Below are positions 8,366 through 15,080 of a stretch of DNA of 64,000 bases, piece after piece (positions within the stretch are counted from its first letter, which is position 1; every line of letters begins with the position of its first letter). The position numbers were made by a program, and so were the translations under genes. The notes under the pieces are model-generated. The model was not told the origin of the DNA, made no database searches, and saw only the letters and a program-made list of their open reading frames with translations. Source of the DNA: Pseudanabaena biceps (GTDB lineage: Bacteria; Cyanobacteriota; Cyanobacteriia; Pseudanabaenales; Pseudanabaenaceae). The stretch spans positions 62,001 through 126,000 of the forward strand of contig JAATWA010000002.1 in assembly GCA_013361095.1 (NCBI GenBank). The letters run 5' to 3'.

Positions 8366-8409
8366 ACTAAAAAATAAATCAACCAATCTGTTGGCTGGGG
8401 TGTTTTTTA
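8366..8409. terminator. Hairpin terminator after the five-HTH gene (older copy)
   Basis: CAACCAA, a 4-nt loop, TTGGCTG, then GGGGTGTTTTTT: an imperfect stem followed by a T-run, 40 bp after the stop of the five-HTH gene. It resembles the hairpin at 8601-8640 and seems to be a diverged duplicate of it. Confidence 0.55.
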
Positions 8410-8480
8410 GCTCAAGGACTAGGAGCAATCAAAATCAACGCCGATCTTCATATCCCCTCTGGGTTTCAGCACCATACCCA
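8366..8480. repeat. Diverged duplicate of the 3' end of the next minus-strand gene
   Basis: This ~115-bp stretch aligns with 8594-8712 (hairpin plus the last codons of the gene ending at 8665). Both share AAAATCAACGCCGATCTTCA. Read on the minus strand it still ends in GYEDRR-stop, against VYEDRR-stop in the intact gene. It is therefore the relic of a second copy of that gene, whose body has been lost. Confidence 0.75.
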
Positions 8481-8600
8481 GATAGGGCACTAACATTTAG
8501 GGTGTCTCTATACTATTGACAGTAGTAACGATAAATCAGGGTTTCAACCTTACATTATTGAGAATAAACTTATTTTTAGAGAGGACTTTTAGTTGATTAA

Positions 8601-8640
8601 AAAAAACACTACAACCAATTCATTGGCTATAGTGTTTTTT
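8601..8640. terminator. Bidirectional hairpin terminator
   Basis: Perfect outer stem AAAAAACACTA / TAGTGTTTTTT (8601-8611 with 8630-8640) and an inner CCAAT/ATTGG stem. A/T runs on both sides make it usable by the minus-strand gene ending at 8665 and by the plus-strand genes upstream. Confidence 0.75.
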
Positions 8641-8664
8641 CGATTAATGATCGGTGTAATAAAA

Positions 8665-9351
8665 TCAACGCCGATCTTCATAGACCCTCTGGTTTTCAGG
8701 TAATACCCAAAGAGCGCATAAACCTCTAGTAACGTACTTACCATTGAGAATAATCAAAGCATCCTTAAGGTTTTGCTGGTCTTGCAAACAGGTCTTCAAA
8801 ATGTCTCGATTCCAGTCCATGAGATTTTTAGCAAGTTTGCCATCATCGCTCGCTAACCAGTCTAAATCCTTTGCTGTCTGAGGATTTAGACTAGCTTGAG
8901 GAGACACTACTTTAGCGATCGCCAAGCCCGAAACCAGACCCGCCGCTAAGCCAATCATCAACATCCCCGCACAGAAACCAATGAAGGGCAGGCTAATCGC
9001 CCGCCAATAACCTTGGGATTCCTGATACTGTTTGTTTTTGATGATATTAGCGATCGCCTGACTAATCGCCACCTCCTGCTCCTTAACCGCAGTCTCGCGC
9101 AGAGTTGCCAGAAAGTCACGGAACTTCTGGATACCAACATCAAAGCCCCTGGCTAAGGCACTTTGGAGCAGGTTGGGCGCAGTAGCCACTGTAGCCGCAA
9201 CTTGGGCATTGGATAGAAAAATCGCAATGTAAGGATCGTTCTGAGGAATGCCAGATTTAGCCACAATCTCGTAAATCTTGGCTTTGACAATGGGATCGTA
9301 GTCATGGATGGCAATATCCAGATAGGTTTTAGGTTGAGGATCGCTATTCAT
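8665..9351 (-). CDS. Membrane protein of the ParA-like gene cluster, unknown function
   Basis: A 228-residue protein. The N-terminal ~110 residues are soluble and helical (SDPQPKTYLDIAIHDYDP, then a region of short helices). A Gly-rich hydrophobic hairpin follows at about 123-150 (ISLPFIGFCAGMLMIGLAAGLVSGLAIA), and the C-terminal domain is helical and ends in YEDRR. It starts 1 bp after the end of the ParA-like gene, so the two are co-transcribed. Similar proteins accompany ParA-like ATPases and relaxases on cyanobacterial plasmids; no biochemical function is known to me. A decayed copy of the 3' end lies downstream. Confidence 0.65.
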   Translation of the reverse strand: MNSDPQPKTYLDIAIHDYDPIVKAKIYEIVAKSGIPQNDPYIAIFLSNAQVAATVATAPNLLQSALARGFDVGIQKFRDFLATLRETAVKEQEVAISQAIANIIKNKQYQESQGYWRAISLPFIGFCAGMLMIGLAAGLVSGLAIAKVVSPQASLNPQTAKDLDWLASDDGKLAKNLMDWNRDILKTCLQDQQNLKDALIILNGKYVTRGLCALWVLPENQRVYEDRR

Positions 9352-9352
9352 A

Positions 9353-10072
9353 TTAGGGTTTCAATTCCTGTAGCTGTTTAGCTTTTGGGAGCAGCCCAGT
9401 AGACTCAAAAGCTTTATAAGCGTCACGTAAATATGTTTTGATTTGATTTCTGCCAATGATGCCAAATTCGGAGTAGTTAGAAGCCTCTTCAAAAGTTAGG
9501 CGTTTAGCATTGATTTCAATGCGCCTGCCATCTCCCAACTTGGGGAAATCAATCACAGCTACACCATATTCGGCGATCGCCTTCTGGATTACTTCATGCT
9601 CATGGAAATAGCCCCATTCATCACAACGACCCCAGTTTTTGATAAACACATGGGTGATGTAGCCTTGGTAATGTTCCAGAGACTCAATGAATAACTCGAT
9701 TGAGTCACTTTCCCCATCACTGACGAACCACTTGGTAAAAGACACGCCATGCTCCTTGCCCAGGTCTAGCAAGCCTTTGGTATTAATCCATTGGGATACA
9801 GCGCGATGGGCTTGAGCGGGTAAATTGACGACGACAGTTTTCTTGAGTGCATAGTCAAAAATTGAATCAGGGACATCAGCCATTTTTTCATTTTCGGAGA
9901 AAAAAGCAGCCTTACTATCTTTGTAGATGTTGAGGACAGTGGGATTGCTGCGATCCGCTTCAATGCCAGTTAATGGGATTGCGAGATCCTTGAGGTATTG
10001 GAGCATGGTTCGAGCAACCCAACTTTTGCCCACGCCGCCTTTTTCTCCATCAATGAGGTTAATAATTGCCAT
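9353..10072 (-). CDS. ParA/MinD-like P-loop ATPase
   Basis: A 239-residue protein with a deviant Walker A box, KGGVGKSW (residues 11-18), and a following EADRSNPT that takes the place of the Walker A' motif. It is the short, HTH-less type found in plasmid partition (type Ib) and in some mobilisation clusters. The rest (VVNLPAQAHRAV, HVFIKNWGRCDEW) diverges from canonical ParA, so a mobilisation accessory role near mobC-mobA is as likely as partition. It lies between an unknown Lys/Asp-rich protein gene upstream (11-bp gap) and the membrane protein gene downstream, all on the minus strand. Confidence 0.75.
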   Translation of the reverse strand: MAIINLIDGEKGGVGKSWVARTMLQYLKDLAIPLTGIEADRSNPTVLNIYKDSKAAFFSENEKMADVPDSIFDYALKKTVVVNLPAQAHRAVSQWINTKGLLDLGKEHGVSFTKWFVSDGESDSIELFIESLEHYQGYITHVFIKNWGRCDEWGYFHEHEVIQKAIAEYGVAVIDFPKLGDGRRIEINAKRLTFEEASNYSEFGIIGRNQIKTYLRDAYKAFESTGLLPKAKQLQELKP

Positions 10073-10083
10073 AAATTTGCCTC

Positions 10084-10677
10084 CTAATAACGGTTGTAGT
10101 GTTTCAAGATTTTCTGTTGTGCTAAGTAGTCATCATCATCGTCATCGTCTACAGGGATAGACTTAGGGACGATACTTTTGGGCTTGCTAGACTCAACCTG
10201 ATTAGTCTGTTTTAAGTCCGAATTCATTCTGGTTGTTGTAGGTTGAATGTCTTTGGTCAAGCCGATAACATTCTGATTAGTAGGCGGGGAACTAGGATAA
10301 TCATCCGAAAACTTTGCGGGTTCAAACGGCAAAATTGAAATAGCAGGAGCGTCCGAGGCTTTTGCTGCTTTAGTCGCATCACGCTTGGCTTTTGTTTCTG
10401 CTTTTTTATTTTCCGCATCGATTTTCTGTAAATACTTTCGTACTATCTGTGCAGAGATGGCAATGTGTAATTCATCTGTCAGTTTACGGCTAACTTCTTC
10501 ATAGGTGCATCCCGAAGTGATTAAAGCCCTAATCCCGCTTTCCAAAGTTCGGATGATGTCGAGCTTGGTTTTTGGGTTATTGCGCTTCTGAGACTCATTG
10601 ACCCATCGTTCTGACAAGGCTACCAGTTTATCTGTATCTACGTCCGCTAATGATGAACGAGAGGAAGCTTCAGTCAT
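10084..10677 (-). CDS. Small charged protein upstream of the ParA-like ATPase
   Basis: A 197-residue protein of two parts. Residues ~12-95 are a folded helical segment with an HTH-like stretch (SGIRALITSGCTYEEVSRKLTDEL, AISAQIVRKYLQKI). Residues ~95-197 are low complexity, with Lys/Ala-rich, Pro/Ser-rich and then a run of seven aspartates before YLAQQKILKHYNRY. The first part may bind DNA, which would fit a ParB-like or relaxosome accessory role next to the ParA-like gene. It is transcribed away from the iteron/oriT-like region, which therefore contains its promoter. No family recognised. Confidence 0.6.
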   Translation of the reverse strand: MTEASSRSSLADVDTDKLVALSERWVNESQKRNNPKTKLDIIRTLESGIRALITSGCTYEEVSRKLTDELHIAISAQIVRKYLQKIDAENKKAETKAKRDATKAAKASDAPAISILPFEPAKFSDDYPSSPPTNQNVIGLTKDIQPTTTRMNSDLKQTNQVESSKPKSIVPKSIPVDDDDDDDYLAQQKILKHYNRY

Positions 10678-11040
10678 TTTTTTTGCTGTTGTTTGGTGGA
10701 TGTAAATTCCTAAACCGTTGTTAATAAATTCTTCACTATGGAAATATTTACTCCAGATTAATTTTTATATTGGTTCTAGTACCTTGCAGTTTATTACTTT
10801 TTTCAATCATAACCATTGCTCAATAGTACTAGGGTACTTTGCTTGATAATTTTTTACAGTTTGTCAGTGACTGCATAATTACTGTTAATGTCTAACGACT
10901 GGAATTTTAGCTTATCAAGAAAGTATAAATTTAATCCTATATTAGATCGATTTTGTAATCGAATTGAATTTTCTATGTCTAAAGTATTATTTTTTTAGTA
11001 AAAGTTTTGTACTATTTGTTGCCTAAATTTTACTTATTCT
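10678..11040. other. AT-rich intergenic stretch before iterons
   Basis: No gene seen. The base composition is very AT-rich, with runs such as TATTATTTTTTTAG and repeated short GTAC(T) words. Together with the iterons that follow, it has the look of a replication origin with an unwinding region. Inference only. Confidence 0.4.
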
Positions 11041-11120
11041 GTACTAAAACCATTCCACGGTTGTACTAAAATCGTTCCACAGTTGTACTAAAATCGTTCC
11101 ACAGTTGTACTAATCGATAC
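11041..11120 (+). repeat. Three tandem 22-bp iterons plus a partial fourth
   Basis: Units at 11041-11062, 11063-11084 and 11085-11106 are contiguous; each begins GTACTAAAA and ends CCAC(A/G)GTT. Units 2 and 3 are identical and unit 1 differs at three positions. A partial fourth unit (GTACTAA) starts at 11107. A 22-bp period equals about two helical turns, as in iterons bound by plasmid Rep proteins. The site is next to the ParA-like cluster and the mob genes, so an oriV is a reasonable guess. No classical rep gene was recognised nearby. Confidence 0.75.
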
Positions 11121-11168
11121 TATCCCTACAACGATTTTCCGTGCTTTGAGGTATGTCCAAAACTAGTC

Positions 11169-11266
11169 GCAAGCGTCATGTTGTTCGTCGGACAAGAAAT
11201 CGCGCTATCGCTTAATTTTTGCCCAACAACAACATGACGCTTGCCAAAGGGGAGTAACCCCTTTGG
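11169..11266. repeat. Candidate oriT: 17-bp inverted repeat and adjacent 9-bp hairpin
   Basis: GCAAGCGTCATGTTGTT (11169-11185) is the exact reverse complement of 11228-11244, with a 42-bp spacer. Immediately after, CCAAAGGGG (11244-11252) pairs with CCCCTTTGG (11258-11266) across AGTAA, followed by AATCCCCCCTTAGC. Inverted repeats next to a G/C-rich nic-like sequence, about 200 bp before mobC-mobA, are the normal arrangement of an oriT in mobilisable plasmids. The nick site cannot be proven from sequence. Confidence 0.6.
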
Positions 11267-11361
11267 AATCCCCCCTTAGCAAAACAATAAAATGTAAATA
11301 AATTTAGAAAAATAAACCAGATTCAGAATTAATAATTTAAAATCTAAATCGGTGCAAAATA

Positions 11362-11418
11362 ATGTAAATCTCTAAGCAACTAATAGCTATAGCTTATTAG
11401 TTGCTTAGAGATTTACAT
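11362..11418. promoter_or_regulatory. Perfect 24-bp inverted repeat upstream of mobC
   Basis: Arms 11362-11385 and 11395-11418 are perfectly complementary (24 bp) around a 9-nt loop GCTATAGCT; the arm begins ATGTAAATCTCTAAGCAACT. It lies 46 bp before the mobC start. It could be an operator for the ribbon-helix-helix MobC protein, an RNA hairpin controlling mob translation, or part of the transfer origin. Confidence 0.75.
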
Positions 11419-11463
11419 ATTTCCCGCGACAATTGAGCAAGATAGGGATTAGGAATATCAACG

Positions 11464-11859
11464 ATGACTTTATCCGTTAGATTTACAGTGCGAATGACCG
11501 AAGAGGAGAAACAAATCCTAGAGAAGAAAGCAAATCAACTGAATGTTAAAGCTAGTGCTGTTGCAAGATGTGCGATCTTTAAATATGACCTGCCGACAAC
11601 TGAAGGACGAGTTGCAGACATAGATTGGGGTCTCTATCATCAGTTGGGAGAATTCAAGTATGAATTAAATGCAATCTGTACAGATATTAGCCAACTAGCC
11701 CGTGATGAAAATTTGCAACCAGCACAACTGCAACTGGATGCGCTCAACAAGATATTGCGTCGTATCGAGCAGTCAATTGGTTCAATATCTAAACTGAGAA
11801 CGCTAACTACGGAGAGCGCGGGGCTAAAACCAAGTCTGGGAGTTGAGGATGATCGGTAA
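11464..11859 (+). CDS. mobC: MobC-like relaxosome protein
   Basis: A 131-residue protein. The N-terminus SVRFTVRMTEEEKQILEKKANQ is a ribbon-helix-helix start typical of MobC (PF05713-like) and related DNA-binding relaxosome proteins. The second half is helical (ELNAICTDISQLARDENL, LNKILRRIEQSIGSISKL). MobC opens or bends DNA at oriT so that the relaxase can nick it. Its stop lies inside the start of the relaxase gene, so the two are coupled. A large inverted repeat sits just upstream and may serve for autoregulation. Confidence 0.8.
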   Translation: MTLSVRFTVRMTEEEKQILEKKANQLNVKASAVARCAIFKYDLPTTEGRVADIDWGLYHQLGEFKYELNAICTDISQLARDENLQPAQLQLDALNKILRRIEQSIGSISKLRTLTTESAGLKPSLGVEDDR

Positions 11860-13363
11860 AATTATTAAAGGAAAGAGCTTTCAAGGTTGCTTATCCTATG
11901 TCATGGGAAAATCTGGTGCAGCAGTTATAGGGATGAATATGGATGGCAAAGATCCCTATAGCTTGGCTAACGAATTTTCTATGTCTTGGCAATTGCGCCC
12001 TAAGTTAAATCACAAAGTCTGCCATATAATTCTTAGCCTTAGTCCTGAAGAGCGTCTTAACAATCATGACTGGAAGATAGCGATCGCCCAATATCTCAAA
12101 GAAATGGGATTTACCAATAATCAATATGTGGCTGTAAAACATACTGACAAAGAAAATCACGAACACATTCATCTCGTGACCAGTCGAGTGCGGATGGATG
12201 GCTCAGTAGTTTCTGACAGTTGGGATTGGACACGCAGCCAAGATGTAATCCGCAAACTAGAACAGGACTTTGGACTAGCGGCTGTACCATCAAGTTGGGA
12301 GAGCGATCGCCAAGAGCAAACCAAGAGTCAGATAGATAAGGAATTAGAAACGGGCAAAGTTACTGTAAAGCGTCAACTTGCGGACAAGATCGATGCAACT
12401 TTGGTAAATACCACATCACTGCCAGATTTTATTGAGCAGTTAAATCTTGAAGGGATTGAAGTCAGGGTTGACCGAGATCGCAAGGGAAAACCTAAAGGAA
12501 TTGCTTACAAATATGATGGAGTGAGCATGGCAGGCTCCAGTGTGGGCAGAGCTTATTCCTTACCGCGTATCTTGAAGCGGATAGAAAATGTCTCTGAACA
12601 GGGGACTCCTCCCAATATTCCTACTATTGCCTCTCATATGTCGCAAGTCATCAGAGAGCAAGTAAAAGCAGGAATGACCATGCCCCAGTTGATTGAGCAG
12701 TTGAAACATTCAGGAATAGATGCTCATGTCAAATACACCCGCACCAAGAAGATTAAAGGTATTTCCTACAGTTTGGGAAGTAGCAGCATTCAAGGTAATG
12801 AGCTAGGCAAAGAGTATAGCTGGGGAGGACTTCAGAAATATTTGCAGGTCAGTTATGATCCAGCACGCGATCGCTCGATTATTTTAGAGATGCAAAGTGC
12901 TGACCGAAAGGTGTTAAACCAGCCTGTAGATTCGTTTCATCAAGCCGAACAGGGTTTATCAGATAGTTTGTTAAATGAGCTTGTGGTTGAGTTAGAAAAA
13001 CAGCGATCGCTTAAAGTACTCAAACTAAACCAATCTGAAAATACTGCTAAGGCAGAAATCCCTGTTAACCCAGAACAGGACAGAATCGATCACGCTCAGA
13101 TGGTTGCCGCAATCTGCCATCAACTACTCAATGAGTTAGAGACTGATAGATTTGGAGAAATAGGCAAAAATTCTTACGGTATTCAACGAGGCGGAGATGC
13201 TCTGACAGTTGAGCGTTTAAGAGGCGATCGCAAGATCATCTTGCAGGTTAAGGGACAAGAAATTGAATTTGCCAATTTGAGCGAGTTTGATATCCAACAA
13301 TTTGAGCAGGCTTGGCAGCAGCGATCTCAGCTACAAGCAGTACATGAATCCTTACGCATCTAA
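11849..13363 (+). CDS. Relaxase/mobilisation nuclease (MobA/VirD2 type)
   Basis: Relaxase domain (PF03432-like) in the N-terminal ~160 residues: motif I KGKSFQGCLSYVM with the probable nicking Tyr (residue 17 from this start) and the metal-binding motif HTDKENHEHIH followed by LVTSRV. The ATG at 11849 is preferred; an in-frame TTG lies 6 bp upstream, and both overlap the mobC stop. The C-terminal part carries two copies of a ~60-residue module, each with a pattern (L/M)..(F/L)IEQL...GI(E/D)..V......K.KGI.Y....(M/I).G...G..YS (about residues 180-243 and 270-333). It would nick oriT and pilot the strand to the VirD4 protein encoded at 33285-35216. The gene ends convergently (4-bp overlap) with a hydrolase gene. 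Confidence 0.87.
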   Translation: MIGKIIKGKSFQGCLSYVMGKSGAAVIGMNMDGKDPYSLANEFSMSWQLRPKLNHKVCHIILSLSPEERLNNHDWKIAIAQYLKEMGFTNNQYVAVKHTDKENHEHIHLVTSRVRMDGSVVSDSWDWTRSQDVIRKLEQDFGLAAVPSSWESDRQEQTKSQIDKELETGKVTVKRQLADKIDATLVNTTSLPDFIEQLNLEGIEVRVDRDRKGKPKGIAYKYDGVSMAGSSVGRAYSLPRILKRIENVSEQGTPPNIPTIASHMSQVIREQVKAGMTMPQLIEQLKHSGIDAHVKYTRTKKIKGISYSLGSSSIQGNELGKEYSWGGLQKYLQVSYDPARDRSIILEMQSADRKVLNQPVDSFHQAEQGLSDSLLNELVVELEKQRSLKVLKLNQSENTAKAEIPVNPEQDRIDHAQMVAAICHQLLNELETDRFGEIGKNSYGIQRGGDALTVERLRGDRKIILQVKGQEIEFANLSEFDIQQFEQAWQQRSQLQAVHESLRI

Positions 13364-15039
13364 AAGCATCGTTTTTCTAATGATTGAAATTGAGTCGATC
13401 GCACAATCAAGATAACTAGTAGCGCAGGGAATAAAGCCATCCGAGCGAGTAGACTTATGGCAAAGATCGCATATTCCATAGAGACAGTTCCCATTCTTGC
13501 CTGTTGAATGAGAACGATCGCTAAAACTAAACTGAGTCCGCCTAATAATTGCAGGGATTTCTTACTGGGACGATCTACTTGTGCTAGTTTTAGTGGTTGA
13601 CGCAGCCATCTGACTAGCCATGCAGCCGCTCTAGTCCCAACGCTTAAAATCACACTGGGATAAATCAGTTCGGGCAAAAAGAGAAGGGAAAGCTGCCAAC
13701 TAGGAACAAGTCCATTGCTGTAGACAGGAAACATAGCCGCATTCAATTCTTGAACCCTTGAATAAATCATTGCCACAGGAAGTTGGACAAGGAATTGCGG
13801 TAATCCTAATAGATAGGCAGTATGGGGCAATAACTCTTGCCAACGCATGACAAGGGAGATAATCGCGTAGGCAATGAGGATAGCACTAACATAAAGTCCG
13901 CACAGTTGCAAAAATGATGTCAGCTTATTTGGTTGACTGATGGCATAGGTACTGATAGGCAAAACTGTCGCCATTAGAAAGACTAAACTGGTTGCCATTC
14001 TGCTAGGTATTGCTCCGATCATACCCAAACAGAGAAAAATCGCCACGATCGCCACCATTCCTACCGATACTAAGCGCAATTTTGTCTTCAAGAAATTAAG
14101 CTCGCGAAGACCATAACCAATACTTAAAACTGAACCAATGAAGATCAGAAACCATCCCCACATGACAAATGGCATCGTTAAAAGTACCGACCTCTCAGGT
14201 AAACCAAAGGCTTTGATAGCCCAAACTACAGCTTCTTGAATTAAGGCGGGGTCAAAAGGCTCAATCAAATGGTTAGAGGTACTGGAAATGACCAGTTTTC
14301 TGGCGGAACCATTTTGAAAATCTCCTTTGCGTTGAAATTCCTGAGTTGCTTCACCAGTTCCCAGTTGTAAAGTTTCGCGCATGGCTGCGGGACTATGCAA
14401 CTCTTCGTACAATCCAATTCCCATCAAAAGATTAGCAGGGCTTGTGCGGTTAATCTCCGCACTCATACCGAGAGCGATGGTAACGCGAATTTGATCTGAA
14501 CTTGCTATTTCTGAACCAAATGCGATCGCTGTGGCGGCTCCCATGGAATGACCACCCATGCCCAAATGCAATCGGTCAAAGCGTTCGGGATGTTGTTTTA
14601 CATAATCAAATACCACATTTGCATCCTTGAGATTTTCTTCTGAGCTAAATGGTCTGGCATAGGATTCGCCAAACCCACCAGCATCAAAGGCTATAGCAGC
14701 AATACCTTGTCGGGCTAGTTCTACTGCAAGTGGTTCCATCATTTCTTTAGAAGAGCTTACGCCATGCCAAAGAATGATCGTGGGATAGGGAGTTTTTGTT
14801 TGATTGGGAATATATAGCCTGCCTACAAGGGGACGGTCTCGATCGCGTTTTAGATTAATTGTTTCGGTGGCGATATTATGGGGATAAAAGATTTGATTAA
14901 GCAATAACCCAGCAATCAAGGCGATCGCTCCCAGCCAAATTCCCAGTTTGCTAAACATAAACTTCGCTCTTTGCATATGCTGAACAATTTCTCTCTGAGG
15001 GAAATAGCCTATACTGAGCCACACTATACCGCTTGGCAA
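13360..15039 (-). CDS. Membrane-anchored alpha/beta hydrolase with multi-pass C-terminus
   Basis: Residues ~70-300 are an alpha/beta hydrolase: oxyanion region LWHGVSSSKE, nucleophile elbow GHSMGA (Ser) and a possible late His (NHLIEPFDP). It is preceded by one transmembrane segment (KLGIWLGAIALIAGLLLNQIF) and followed by about eight hydrophobic segments to the C-terminus (from LLTMPFVMWGWFLIF onward). The first start is a TTG at 15039; the ATG at 14976 (MQRAKFMF) lies just before the first membrane segment and may be the true start. Substrate unknown; similar proteins are annotated as dienelactone hydrolase- or peptidase-like. It may act on lipids or peptides at the membrane. Confidence 0.72.
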   Translation of the reverse strand: MPSGIVWLSIGYFPQREIVQHMQRAKFMFSKLGIWLGAIALIAGLLLNQIFYPHNIATETINLKRDRDRPLVGRLYIPNQTKTPYPTIILWHGVSSSKEMMEPLAVELARQGIAAIAFDAGGFGESYARPFSSEENLKDANVVFDYVKQHPERFDRLHLGMGGHSMGAATAIAFGSEIASSDQIRVTIALGMSAEINRTSPANLLMGIGLYEELHSPAAMRETLQLGTGEATQEFQRKGDFQNGSARKLVISSTSNHLIEPFDPALIQEAVVWAIKAFGLPERSVLLTMPFVMWGWFLIFIGSVLSIGYGLRELNFLKTKLRLVSVGMVAIVAIFLCLGMIGAIPSRMATSLVFLMATVLPISTYAISQPNKLTSFLQLCGLYVSAILIAYAIISLVMRWQELLPHTAYLLGLPQFLVQLPVAMIYSRVQELNAAMFPVYSNGLVPSWQLSLLFLPELIYPSVILSVGTRAAAWLVRWLRQPLKLAQVDRPSKKSLQLLGGLSLVLAIVLIQQARMGTVSMEYAIFAISLLARMALFPALLVILIVRSTQFQSLEKRCF

Positions 15040-15080
15040 TAATTTATCTAATTCCTTTCATGAAACTTTATCAGCAAGAA

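Noticed and set aside
10126..10150. Simple GAT/ATC repeat as a regulatory site
   Set aside because: It encodes the run of Asp residues in the gene at 10084-10677 and needs no other explanation.
11041..11120. Tandem repeats considered as a CRISPR array
   Set aside because: Units are 22 bp and contiguous with no spacers, and no cas genes are near.
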